A DNA stretch of 64,000 nt, taken from positions 62,001-126,000 of the forward strand of contig NZ_VXKK01000042.1 in assembly GCF_008693105.1 (NCBI RefSeq), given 5' to 3'. The stretch comes from Corynebacterium flavescens (GTDB lineage Bacteria > Actinomycetota > Actinomycetes > Mycobacteriales > Mycobacteriaceae). Of this stretch, positions 8,122-16,941 are shown in pieces (within the stretch, counting starts at the first letter, position 1; the number at the start of each line of letters is the position of its first letter). The translations under genes and the position numbers were made by a program. The notes beneath the pieces were generated by a model. That model did no database searches. It worked only from the letters and a program-made list of their open reading frames with translations, and was not told the origin of the DNA.

Positions 8122-9114
8122 TTGGCGTGGTGGTTGTCTACCACCTACTTGCACACTGACTTCCCCTTCCTGGCTCCGTGGACCGCGTTGCTGTCCATTC
8201 ATCCCACCACCTACCGCACGCTGACCCGCGCAGCGCAAACCCTCATCGCCACAATCTTAGGGATAGCAGTGACCTATTCCGTGGCGGCAGTCTTTGATAC
8301 TGCGGTGTGGACCTACGCCTTGGCGCTCCTGATCGGACTGCTCCTCGCACGTCTGCGCTGGATCCGGGAGGAAGGAATTACCGTAGCCACGATGGCAATC
8401 TTCCTGCTCAGCGACGGCTTTAGTGATGACAGCTCACAATTGGCCGACCGAGTGCTGGAGATTGTCGTCGGTGTGGCCGTGGGGTGCGCGGTCAACCTTC
8501 TTATCTTCCCACCTTTCCGCGATCAGCAGGCCACCTGGCTGACCGGCGCCACCCTGCAACACTTCGGGGAGATCCTGCGTGGCATCGGCGAGAGCCAGCC
8601 GGCGCGCTGGAGCGCCGAAGATATCCAAGACTGGCTGCGCACGACGACTGAGCTCAGCAATAAGCTCACCCATGCCTGGTCCCAGGTGAACTTCGCCCGG
8701 GAGTCGCGGCGCATCAACCCGCGGCGCCTAACCATAGGCGAGGTATCTGAGGAGGAATGGGAGGAAGCACTACGCCGCACTTTCACTGGGCTCTCGCACC
8801 TTCAGATACTCATTAGCGCCCTTGCCGAATTCTCCCCTCAAGACACGCCACGCAACAGAACCGACACCAGCACCGAGAGCGAGCATCTCTTCCTCGCAAG
8901 CTGGCTGGAGATCGCCCGGCGGGCCGGCCAAGCTTTGGAGGCTCCCGATTCCCGCGCCTTTGGCAGCGCGGATCTGCGCCGACAGTTGGCGAATCTGCGC
9001 CACGAATCCTCCTCACGTGAGGATTTTTCTTCTGCGCCTTGGCCTTTGTATGGAGCCCTACTTAACAGCCTTGAGCAGGTGCTTAGCCTTATCGATATCC
9101 GCTACCCCCAGTAG
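8122..9114 (+). CDS. FUSC/aromatic acid exporter-like membrane protein, start uncertain
   Basis: At least 330 residues with several hydrophobic segments near the N-terminus (AWWLSTTYLHTDFPFL, TLIATILGIAVTYSVAAVF, TYALALLIGLLLARL) and a long soluble helical C-terminus. The segment FLAPWTALLSIHPTTYRTL matches the FUSC/ArAE transporter family. The listed start is a TTG without a clear ribosome site. The frame remains open and coding-like further upstream (about 8041-8121, giving RFARHEFRILL and KSVFAATLAWWLS) but contains no ATG, GTG or TTG. An ATG at 8048 is out of frame. Either the 5' end is frameshifted or an unusual start is used. Confidence 0.7.
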   Translation: MAWWLSTTYLHTDFPFLAPWTALLSIHPTTYRTLTRAAQTLIATILGIAVTYSVAAVFDTAVWTYALALLIGLLLARLRWIREEGITVATMAIFLLSDGFSDDSSQLADRVLEIVVGVAVGCAVNLLIFPPFRDQQATWLTGATLQHFGEILRGIGESQPARWSAEDIQDWLRTTTELSNKLTHAWSQVNFARESRRINPRRLTIGEVSEEEWEEALRRTFTGLSHLQILISALAEFSPQDTPRNRTDTSTESEHLFLASWLEIARRAGQALEAPDSRAFGSADLRRQLANLRHESSSREDFSSAPWPLYGALLNSLEQVLSLIDIRYPQ

Positions 9115-9203
9115 TGGTACCTCACCCTTATTGCCCAAAATAAAATGGGCGTACTATAAGAATTTAGCAACATTAGTATTTCGAAATTCGAGGAGAGTAT
9201 TTC

Positions 9204-10595
9204 ATGGCTTATCGCACTACCAACCCCTACACCGGCGAGGTTGTCAAGGAGTTTGAAACGGCCACGACCGAGCAGATCGAGGCCGCCATCGCCGGCGCCC
9301 ACGAGGCCTTCCTTTCGTGGCGCGAGACTCCGCTCACCGAGCGCGCGGCCCTGCTCCAGCGCGCCGCTGATGAGCTGCGCGCGAACTCCCACGAGTACGC
9401 CTCCATCCTCACTCTCGAGATGGGCAAGCTCATCGGCGAGGCCGAGGCTGAGGTCGAGCTCTCCGCTAAGATCCTGGAGTACTACGCCAAGTTCGGCGCC
9501 TCCCACCTGGCACCGCGCTACCTTCCCGCTGAGGGCTTCGGCGATACCGATGTCGCCTTGGTCAATGATCCCCTCGGCGTTCTCTACGCCGTTGAACCCT
9601 GGAACTTCCCCTTCTACCAGGTCGTGCGCATCTCCGCCCCGCAGCTGATGGCGGGCAACACCATCGTGCTCAAGCATGCCTCCAACGTCCCGCAGTCCGC
9701 CCTGGCCATGGCGGAAATGTACAAGCGCGCCGGCGCACCTGAGGGCCTACTCAACAACGTCTTCGCCTCCCACGACGCCTCCGAGACCATCCTGGCTGAC
9801 CCGCGCGTACGCGGCGTTGCCCTCACCGGCTCTGAGGGCGCCGGCGCTGCCATCTCCTCCACCGCCGCCAAGAACCTCAAGAAGTCCACCCTGGAGCTCG
9901 GCGGTGCTGATGCCTTCGTCGTGCTTGACGACGCCGATGTGGCAAAGGCCGCCAAGTGGGCCGCCTTCGGCCGTCACTGGAACGCCGGCCAGGTTTGCGT
10001 TTCCTCCAAGCGCCTCATTGTTGATGACTCCGTCTACGACGAGTTCCTCGAGGCCTACCGCGGCCACGTAGCAGCATTCAAGGCTGGCGATCCTTTCGAC
10101 GCCTCCACCACCCTTGCCCCGCTGTCCTCGCAGCAGGCCGCCGATGATCTCGCCGCCCAGGTTGAGAAGGCACGCGCCGACGGCGCCACCGTTGAGGAAA
10201 TCGGCGCCCCCGTCCCTGAGCAGGGTGCATTCTTCCGCCCCACGCTCATCAGTGACATCGCCGCCGGTTCTGAAACCGCTCACACCGAGTTCTTCGGCCC
10301 CGTCACACAGATCTACCGTGCCCACGGCGTTGAGGACGCAATCATCATTGCTAACGACACCCCTTACGGCCTCGGCGGCTCTGTATTCTCCAAGGACATC
10401 GCCCGCGCCCAAGCAGTGGCCCGCCGCATCGACACCGGCATGGTGTTTATCAACCAGCCCACCGGTGTCAAGGCCGACGTCCCCTTCGGCGGCGTCAAGA
10501 ACTCCGGCTTTGGCCACGAGCTCATCGACCTCGGCATCCTCGAGTTTGTCAACCAGAAGGTCGTCGTTGTCTCCGACATCGACGGTTCTTTCTAG
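9204..10595 (+). CDS. gabD: Succinate-semialdehyde dehydrogenase (NAD(P)+)
   Basis: A 463-residue aldehyde dehydrogenase with the full catalytic set: N134 in EPWNFPFYQ, the cofactor lysine K157, glutamate E231 in LELGGADAF and nucleophile C265 in GQVCVSSKR. The closest subfamily by pattern (TNPYTGEVVKEF start, length near 460) is succinate-semialdehyde dehydrogenase. It oxidises succinate semialdehyde to succinate, although a broader aldehyde range is possible. The ATG at 9204 follows GAGGAG by a normal distance. The gene has its own promoter region, as 89 bases separate it from the FUSC gene, and a terminator after it. No gabT or regulator is adjacent, so the pathway is unclear. Confidence 0.85.
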   Translation: MAYRTTNPYTGEVVKEFETATTEQIEAAIAGAHEAFLSWRETPLTERAALLQRAADELRANSHEYASILTLEMGKLIGEAEAEVELSAKILEYYAKFGASHLAPRYLPAEGFGDTDVALVNDPLGVLYAVEPWNFPFYQVVRISAPQLMAGNTIVLKHASNVPQSALAMAEMYKRAGAPEGLLNNVFASHDASETILADPRVRGVALTGSEGAGAAISSTAAKNLKKSTLELGGADAFVVLDDADVAKAAKWAAFGRHWNAGQVCVSSKRLIVDDSVYDEFLEAYRGHVAAFKAGDPFDASTTLAPLSSQQAADDLAAQVEKARADGATVEEIGAPVPEQGAFFRPTLISDIAAGSETAHTEFFGPVTQIYRAHGVEDAIIIANDTPYGLGGSVFSKDIARAQAVARRIDTGMVFINQPTGVKADVPFGGVKNSGFGHELIDLGILEFVNQKVVVVSDIDGSF

Positions 10596-10624
10596 GATCT
10601 AGCTCTTTCTCTATCTCCCTCCCT

Positions 10625-10662
10625 AACCCCCGTCGCACCGAGAGACCGGCTCGACGGGGGTT
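10625..10662 (+). terminator. Intrinsic terminator after gabD
   Basis: Stem AACCCCCGTCG (10625-10635) with CGACGGGGGTT (10652-10662) and a 16-base loop, continuing into TTTA. It separates gabD from the convergent calcium-repeat gene and may act in both directions, although the opposite strand has only a short T stretch. Confidence 0.85.
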
Positions 10663-10680
10663 TACCCCTATCAATCGCCA

Positions 10681-12663
10681 CTATTCCACCGGCACGTGAA
10701 TGGTGTACCTGATTCCGTGTTCGGTGAGATAATCAAACATCTCAGGGGAGCCACCAAGCTGCCCCGAGTGCACGCTCGGGTAAAAATGCCAGTGGGATCC
10801 CTCGATGCCCCCTGCCGCTATCAGCGCCGCATCGGTATCGATGCGGGCCTTCACCGCATCATTCAGGCCAACATAGCCCACATTTGCTTCGTATAACACG
10901 CCGTCAGCAAGAACATCCGCAGCGCGCCGGCTGTTTGCGCACTCCTCGCCACAGGCAGCAGAGGAAACTCGGACCCCGGCCTCAATTTTTGCTCTAGCCT
11001 TGTCTAAGTCCTCTCCCGACAACTGCCCCCACGTTGTCCCGGATATGGCACCGAAGAACTTCTTTACTGACCTCCACCAGGACTTCTCGCGGCTTTCTAT
11101 CACGTCCCCAATAAGCCGCTTTTTAGCGCTTTCACGGTCGGCGAGAAACGCGGAAGCCTCTCCGCTGTGGTGCGCCTCTTGCTCCATCGCAACTCCCAGA
11201 GCATCAAGGTCAATGCGGCCACTACTTTGTAGATGAAGCATTCCTTCTCCGGAAGCACCCTCTTTAAGGTAGTCATCCCAGCTCTTCCACACTTTGCCCG
11301 AGACAGCAATTCTAGAGTCTTCCGGTATCATCCCAGACGTCGAAACGAATCTGCCAGCAACTGCGCGGAGCTCTGGATGCTGCTTAATAAATGCCTCTAG
11401 TTTCTCCAGATACTCCTTGAGATTAAAGCCTGCTTTAATTATTTTCTTAGCAATTCCCACAGGGGTCAGCGGGAAAAATACACTCAGTAAATTCCTTCCG
11501 CTCCTCCGCAGAACTAGATCTATGATGCCTTCAATAATCTCACGAGCTTTGAAAATTAGTGACCCATTGCTTAACACAAGGGAGGAAAGTTGGCCCATCG
11601 TTGAAGTAACTTCTTCGCCACCATCTTTGCCATCCGCTCCCGACCAAAAACTTTTTACATACTCCCCAGCATCAAGACTGTGCTCGAAAAACAGTGGATC
11701 GAGGCCCTCGGATTCTCGGTTCTCCTCCTCGAACTTGTCATCCCTGCCATCCGCATCTGTATCAACGAGGAAAGGGCTAGTTCCAATGACGGTGACCTCG
11801 CGTCCATCCTCAAGACCATCACCATCGGTATCAACCTCATAAGGTTTGGCGCCTGAATTGAACTCATCCAAGTCAGTTAAACCGTCACCGTCCGAATCCA
11901 CCACGGTGGGATCGGAAAAGCCATAGTATGCGGGCTTCGCATTTGGCTGGGCATCCGAATCCTCTAAGGAACTTGCGGCCTCTTCGCCGTCGAAAAGCAA
12001 GTCCCCATCAGTGTCTGACAAGAGTGGGTCGGTATAAAAGAGCTTGCCCGCTCGGACCGACTTCCAGCCATTGACTTCTACACGATCATCGAGCCCATCA
12101 TCATCTGAATCCCGCTCCTGCGGATTCGATACAACAGCGTAGATCCCTCCGGACACGGTTCTCCCGATTTCGATAGAATCATCGAGTCCGTCCTCGTCAG
12201 TATCGACTTTCAGCGGACTACTGTTGTAGCGCCGGCCTTGCTCATCCGACCACCCACGAAGCTCCAGGAAGTCGTTGAGGCCATCTCCGTCTGAGTCAGC
12301 TTTAAGCGGGTCAGCCACGCCGGAATAGACCACGCTCGTTCCTTGATCAGGCAAGCGCTCGCCTGCCTCTTCGCCATCACTAAGACCGTCACCATCAGTA
12401 TCGCTGTTACTAGCATCTGTGATGAAGCGCTCCCCGCGCGCTCCAATCCATCCGGCGACCTCCGTTTCATCAGCGATGCCGTCTCCATCACTATCAACAA
12501 CGCCGGGGTCACTGGCAGACTCCAGCGACCGGGGAACAACCACCAAAGCTCCGACCAAAACAAGCGTGAGAAGAACTACCACGCCTGCAGCCCAGTAACG
12601 CTTATGCATTAGTGCGCCACTGCCAGACTCTGCCGCTGGTAACCGGGCCTCATGTTTGCTCAT
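10681..12663 (-). CDS. Membrane-anchored calcium-repeat protein with nuclease-fold toxin-like C-terminus
   Basis: A 660-residue protein. A short cytoplasmic head and one membrane segment (about residues 24-43) are followed by nine acidic calcium-binding motifs of the DSDGDG type, starting at residues 57, 88, 123, 154, 185, 217, 256, 278 and 301. The spacing resembles thrombospondin type 3 or binary-toxin calcium domains. Residues about 330-570 are helical with a hydrophobic patch (LLSVFFPLTPVGIAKKII). The last 78 residues resemble restriction-endonuclease-fold polymorphic toxin domains: D583, E592 in LYEANVGY, HWHF at 624-627 and a closing GIRYTIH. The usual E-x-K is E-x-N here (N594). Parts of the gene are AT-rich (about 35% GC at 11401-11460), suggesting transfer. 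No immunity gene is adjacent. The start has GAGGG upstream. Confidence 0.75.
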   Translation of the reverse strand: MSKHEARLPAAESGSGALMHKRYWAAGVVVLLTLVLVGALVVVPRSLESASDPGVVDSDGDGIADETEVAGWIGARGERFITDASNSDTDGDGLSDGEEAGERLPDQGTSVVYSGVADPLKADSDGDGLNDFLELRGWSDEQGRRYNSSPLKVDTDEDGLDDSIEIGRTVSGGIYAVVSNPQERDSDDDGLDDRVEVNGWKSVRAGKLFYTDPLLSDTDGDLLFDGEEAASSLEDSDAQPNAKPAYYGFSDPTVVDSDGDGLTDLDEFNSGAKPYEVDTDGDGLEDGREVTVIGTSPFLVDTDADGRDDKFEEENRESEGLDPLFFEHSLDAGEYVKSFWSGADGKDGGEEVTSTMGQLSSLVLSNGSLIFKAREIIEGIIDLVLRRSGRNLLSVFFPLTPVGIAKKIIKAGFNLKEYLEKLEAFIKQHPELRAVAGRFVSTSGMIPEDSRIAVSGKVWKSWDDYLKEGASGEGMLHLQSSGRIDLDALGVAMEQEAHHSGEASAFLADRESAKKRLIGDVIESREKSWWRSVKKFFGAISGTTWGQLSGEDLDKARAKIEAGVRVSSAACGEECANSRRAADVLADGVLYEANVGYVGLNDAVKARIDTDAALIAAGGIEGSHWHFYPSVHSGQLGGSPEMFDYLTEHGIRYTIHVPVE

Positions 12664-12837
12664 CCAGAACCCTCAGCAGCTTTCTCGATCAGTAGTATTC
12701 AGGGAATTCAGAGAAAGATAACCATTTTCACAGCTAAATGCAATATTATTCCTTTGTCTTTACCCCAGGGGAGAAGAATTCTTAGACCGTGAACTGTCTA
12801 GTTGTCGAGCAGCATTCGATGAAGGCAACTGAATAAC

Positions 12838-12872
12838 GAAAAGCACAGGCCTCGCATCACGCGCTGCCTGTG
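12838..12872 (-). terminator. Terminator after lpd
   Basis: Stem CACAGGC (12844-12850) with GCCTGTG (12866-12872). Read on the minus strand it is followed by TTTTCG (12838-12843). It lies 44 bases after the lpd stop and ends the aco operon before the calcium-repeat gene. The remaining bases up to 12664 are AT-rich and hold no gene; they probably carry the promoter of the calcium-repeat gene. Confidence 0.75.
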
Positions 12873-12915
12873 TTTCGGTTTCCTCAGCCTAAGAATCCCC
12901 GCCCGAGTTGTCTTA

Positions 12916-14319
12916 TTACTGATTCAAAGGCTTACCCAACGCATCGAGGGCGGCCTCCTGGATCGCCTCGGACAACGTCGGGTGCGCGAATACTACGTGC
13001 CCGATATCCTCGGCGGTGCCTTCGAGCTCACGGAGCACGCCGAAGCTGGGCAGGAGTTCGGTGACTCCGGGGCCTACCAGGTGTGCGCCGAGGAGCTCGC
13101 CGGTGGTGTCGTCGAAGACGGCCTTAACCATTCCCTCGGCTGCCTCCATGCCGATGGCGCGGCCGTTGGCGGCGAAGGACATACGCCCAACAGAAATGCT
13201 GTGACCAGACTTCTTGGCCAGCTCGCGGGCGGCAGCCTCGGTATAACCAAGGCTGGCTACCTCCGGGCGGGTATAGGTGGCGCCGGGGATCCAGTTGCGG
13301 TCCACTGCTTCAGCACCAGCCACGCCGGCCAGGTGCTCAACGGTGGCCACTGCTTCGTGCGCCGCCTTATGCGCCAGGCAGGGTGGTCCAGACACATCGC
13401 CGATGGCATAGATGCCGGCGACGTTGGTCTTTCCCCACTCGTCGACGGCGATGAAGCCACCACGCTCAGTGCGTGCCACGCCGAGTGCCTCCAAGCCGAG
13501 GTCTTCGACGTTGGGTACCACGCCCGCGGCCAGAAGCAGCCGGTCGGCGCGGAGTTCGGTGCGGGTACCGTCGCCTTCGACAAGCGTGGCGGAAACACCC
13601 GTGCCATCGCTGACAACATCCTCCAAGTGGGAGCCGGTATGAACGGCGATCCCGCGCTTGGTGAAAGCCTTGCGGACAACCCCAGAGATATCCGGATCCT
13701 CAACGGGCAGGTTGTGCTCAGCCAACTCCACCAGGGTGACCTCGGCTCCGAAGTCGCGGTACATGCTCGCGAACTCGGAGCCGATGGCGCCTGAGCCCAC
13801 GATGAGCAGGTGCCCGGGAACCTCGTCGGGGATAAGAGCCTGGGTACTAGTCCAGATGCGATCCCCATCGGGAACGATTCCGGGCAGGGCCCGAGGGCGC
13901 GCGCCGGTGGCCACGATGATGTGGTCGGCATCGATTGTCTCGCCATCCACGGTAACCTTGCCCTTAGCCGTGAGGGTAGCGGTGCCCACGAGGTGATCCA
14001 CGTGATTCTTCTTGAGCAACCCCGCGACGCCCTGCGAGAGGCGGCCAGCTACTGAGCGGCTGAAGCCGACGAGTTTTCCAATGTCGAGGCTGACCTCGCC
14101 GGTGCTAAAGCCCAGCGAAGACGAGCTCGCGATGGTGTGCGCGGTCTCCGCGCCGTGGAGCAGCGCCTTGGTGGGGATACAACCCCAGTTCAGGCACACG
14201 CCACCGAGCTCGGCCTTTTCCACCACTGCGGTTTTCAAGCCCAGCTGCCCGGCGCGAATGCCGGCGGTGTAGCCACCGGGACCTGCACCGATGATGAGAA
14301 CGTCATAGTGCCTATTCAT
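12916..14319 (-). CDS. lpd: Dihydrolipoamide dehydrogenase (E3) of the acetoin dehydrogenase complex
   Basis: A 467-residue flavoprotein disulfide reductase. Visible are the FAD motif IIGAGPGGYTAGIRAGQLG, the redox disulfide GGVCLNWGCIPTKALL, the NAD motif LIVGSGAIGSEFA, the second FAD motif AIGDVSGPPCLAHKA and the C-terminal active-site HPTLSEA. It reoxidises the dihydrolipoyl group of the E2 subunit, transferring electrons to NAD+. It lies 12 bases after acoC on the same strand, so it is most likely the E3 dedicated to this complex. Confidence 0.93.
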   Translation of the reverse strand: MNRHYDVLIIGAGPGGYTAGIRAGQLGLKTAVVEKAELGGVCLNWGCIPTKALLHGAETAHTIASSSSLGFSTGEVSLDIGKLVGFSRSVAGRLSQGVAGLLKKNHVDHLVGTATLTAKGKVTVDGETIDADHIIVATGARPRALPGIVPDGDRIWTSTQALIPDEVPGHLLIVGSGAIGSEFASMYRDFGAEVTLVELAEHNLPVEDPDISGVVRKAFTKRGIAVHTGSHLEDVVSDGTGVSATLVEGDGTRTELRADRLLLAAGVVPNVEDLGLEALGVARTERGGFIAVDEWGKTNVAGIYAIGDVSGPPCLAHKAAHEAVATVEHLAGVAGAEAVDRNWIPGATYTRPEVASLGYTEAAARELAKKSGHSISVGRMSFAANGRAIGMEAAEGMVKAVFDDTTGELLGAHLVGPGVTELLPSFGVLRELEGTAEDIGHVVFAHPTLSEAIQEAALDALGKPLNQ

Positions 14320-14331
14320 GACTACTCCTTA

Positions 14332-15906
14332 TCAGACCAGTAGCAATTCGGGCGACTCAAGGAAACGCTTGAGTGCCGCCATGAAGCGCGCGGCGAGCGC
14401 GCCATCCACCACGCGGTGGTCGCTGGACAGGGTCAGCGCAAGGATGCTGTTCTCCACGATCTCTCCCCCAGCGCCTAGGCCAAGGCGCTTCTGTGCGGCG
14501 CCGACGGCCAGGATGGCTGCCTGCGGCGGGTTGATGATCGCGTCGAAGGAGCTCACCCCGAACATGCCCAGGTTGGAGATGGTAAACGTACCGCCCTGGA
14601 ACTCATCGGGGACCAAGGTATTGGCCTTGGCCTTGGTGGCCAGTTCCTTGACCTCCGCGGAGATTTCGCGCAGCGACTTCTTGTCGGCCCCACGCACAAT
14701 CGGCGTGATGAGGCCGGCGGGGGAATCGACCGCGACGGAGATGTCCGCGTGGCTGAACTCCAGAATGGTCTGGTTTGCCTCGTCGAATTGGACGTTGACA
14801 CCCGGGACCTCGATAAGCGCGGCGGAGACGGCCTTGATGAGCATGTCATTGATGGACAAGTGCACGCCCGGAACCTTCTCGTTGAGAGAAGAACGCATTT
14901 CCAGCACGGCATCCAGGTTGACCTCGGAGGTCACCCTGAAGTGCGGCGAGTTGAGCTTGGAGGCCTGCAGGCGCTGGCCTATGACCTTGCGGACAGAGGA
15001 CAGCGGCACGGACTCGAAATCCGGCTCCTCCAGCGCGGACACGCTAGTGCCCAGCGCCTGCGCTTCCGCCTCGAGCTTGAAGCGGCGAGCGGTGTCCTCG
15101 ACGTCCTCCTTGGTCACGCGGCCATGGCGGCCGGTGGGGCGGGCGTCGAGCAGGTTGACACCCAGCTCGGCGGCGACGCGACGCGCGACCGGGGTGGCCA
15201 GCACGGTGCTATCGTCCCCAGTGGACTTGAGATGCACCTCGCCGCGCCTGGTGACGGGCTCGGGTACGGTTCCGCCTGCTGCGCGCACCGCGGAGTCAAT
15301 ATCTTCCACGGTCACGCGTCCCAGACGCCCGGTGCCGTCGATGCCGGAGAGGTCGATGTTCTCCTTGAGCGCTAGGCGCAGGGCGTGCGAGGTGGCACCC
15401 TCGAAGTCCTCGGGGGTGGATCCGCTCAGCGCGGCCGGGATGGAGTAGGACTGCGGCTTGGCGCTACGGCTTGCTGCGGTGGCTACTGCGGCTACGGGGG
15501 CAGGTTGGCTCGGCTGCGGGCTCGGCGCCGCTTCTTTCTTGGCCGGTGCAGGCGCCGCGGCGGCGGGCTGGGGTTCTTGGCCCCCGCCGCTCTTCGCGGC
15601 ATCCTCTGCTTGGCGCTTGGCGACGAAGGCGTCAATGTCTTCCTCGCTCACATCAGGATCGGCGCTGACGCCGATGATGTCGCCCACGGGAAGCTCCTGG
15701 CCCACGTCGGCGACGATGCGCCGCAAAGTGCCGTCGAAAGGCGCCTCTAGATCGTTGGCGATCTTCGTCGATTCGACCGTGACGAGAGGATCTCCCTGCT
15801 TGAAAGAATCCCCGATGCCGATGAGCCATTCGCCGACGACGCCGGTTTCCATGGTCATCCCCCAGTTGGGGATGTCGAGTGATTGAATCTGGCTGTTCGT
15901 GGCCAT
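14332..15906 (-). CDS. acoC: Acetoin dehydrogenase E2, dihydrolipoyl acetyltransferase
   Basis: A 524-residue E2 subunit. The N-terminal lipoyl domain (about 8-85) has lipoyl lysine K48 in VESTKIAND. An alanine/proline-rich linker follows. Two stretches then resemble E3/E1-binding domains, at about 172-205 (GTGRLGRVTVEDI) and 237-272 (PTGRHGRVTKEDV). The catalytic acyltransferase domain carries the active-site DHRVVDG (H497, D501). It transfers the acetyl group formed from acetoin to CoA. It starts one base after acoB ends. Two binding domains are unusual; the first is more degenerate. Confidence 0.9.
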   Translation of the reverse strand: MATNSQIQSLDIPNWGMTMETGVVGEWLIGIGDSFKQGDPLVTVESTKIANDLEAPFDGTLRRIVADVGQELPVGDIIGVSADPDVSEEDIDAFVAKRQAEDAAKSGGGQEPQPAAAAPAPAKKEAAPSPQPSQPAPVAAVATAASRSAKPQSYSIPAALSGSTPEDFEGATSHALRLALKENIDLSGIDGTGRLGRVTVEDIDSAVRAAGGTVPEPVTRRGEVHLKSTGDDSTVLATPVARRVAAELGVNLLDARPTGRHGRVTKEDVEDTARRFKLEAEAQALGTSVSALEEPDFESVPLSSVRKVIGQRLQASKLNSPHFRVTSEVNLDAVLEMRSSLNEKVPGVHLSINDMLIKAVSAALIEVPGVNVQFDEANQTILEFSHADISVAVDSPAGLITPIVRGADKKSLREISAEVKELATKAKANTLVPDEFQGGTFTISNLGMFGVSSFDAIINPPQAAILAVGAAQKRLGLGAGGEIVENSILALTLSSDHRVVDGALAARFMAALKRFLESPELLLV

Positions 15907-15907
15907 T

Positions 15908-16924
15908 TTATGCCTCCAAGAGTTTGCGCACGGAGGCCTCGATGCGTTCTGCCGAAGGCACCCAAAGCTTTTCCAGCGCGGGGGAGAAAGGTACGGGGGT
16001 AAGCGGAGGCGTGATCAGCTCAACCGGAGCCTTGAGGCTGTTGAAGGCCTTGATGGAGACCAGCGCGGCCACGTCCTGGCCGAAACCACAGCGTGCCGAA
16101 GACTCATCGACCACGACGACGCGGCCGGTGGATTGCGCCGACTCCACGATGGAATCCTCATCCAGCGGGGAGGTGGTGCGCGGGTCGACGACCTCGACCG
16201 AGATGCCCTCGGCGGCCAGCTTGTCAGCCACCTCGTTGGCGGTATTGACCAGCTTGGAGAGCGCCACGATGGTGACGTCGGTGCCCTCGCGGGTGTAGTT
16301 GGCCACTCCCAGCGGAATGGTATACGGCTCGTCGGGGACCTCACCCTTGACGTCATACAGCGCCTTGTGCTCACAGAACATAACCGGATCATCGTCACGG
16401 ATGGACTGCAGGAGCAGGCCCTTGGCATCATAAGGATTCGAGGGCACGACCACCTTCACGCCCGCGGTGGAGGTGAAGATGTTATAAGGCGAATTCGAGT
16501 GCTGGCCGGCCGCGCCGACGCCGGCACCGATGATGCCACGCACGGTCAGCGGGGTGCGGGCACCGCCGCCGAACATGTAGCGGAACTTCGCCGCCTGGTT
16601 ATAAACCTCGTCGTAGCACACGCCGAAGAAGTCCATGAACATCAATTCGGCGACCGGGCGCAGGCCAGTAACAGCCGCGCCGGCAGCCAGGCCGAGGATG
16701 GCGGACTCGCTGATGGGGGTATCGACAACGCGGTCGTCACCGAACTCTCCCCACAGGCCCTTGGTGACGTTAAAGACGCCACCGAAAGCCTCGACATCAG
16801 GATCGGGGTTGGTGCCGCCCTTGCCGCCACGCAGATCCTCACCGACGAGGAATACGTTCTCATCCTCGCGGAGTGCATCGGCCATGGCCTCACGGATGGC
16901 TTCCCGGTAACTTTTCTTGCTCAT
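15908..16924 (-). CDS. acoB: Acetoin dehydrogenase E1 beta subunit
   Basis: A 338-residue transketolase-like beta subunit (pyrimidine-binding plus C-terminal domains). Visible are REAIREAMADALREDENVFL, GEDLRGGKGGTNP, the ThDP-activating region DTPISESAILGLAAGAA, and the C-terminal VEVVDPRTTSPLDEDSI and CGFGQDVAALV. Together with AcoA it cleaves acetoin with thiamine diphosphate. The related 2-oxoacid dehydrogenase E1 is the main alternative. The pairing with butA and the absence of branched-chain genes favour acetoin. Its start lies 17 bases after the acoA stop. Confidence 0.88.
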   Translation of the reverse strand: MSKKSYREAIREAMADALREDENVFLVGEDLRGGKGGTNPDPDVEAFGGVFNVTKGLWGEFGDDRVVDTPISESAILGLAAGAAVTGLRPVAELMFMDFFGVCYDEVYNQAAKFRYMFGGGARTPLTVRGIIGAGVGAAGQHSNSPYNIFTSTAGVKVVVPSNPYDAKGLLLQSIRDDDPVMFCEHKALYDVKGEVPDEPYTIPLGVANYTREGTDVTIVALSKLVNTANEVADKLAAEGISVEVVDPRTTSPLDEDSIVESAQSTGRVVVVDESSARCGFGQDVAALVSIKAFNSLKAPVELITPPLTPVPFSPALEKLWVPSAERIEASVRKLLEA

Positions 16925-16941
16925 TGCTCAAGCCCTTTCTT

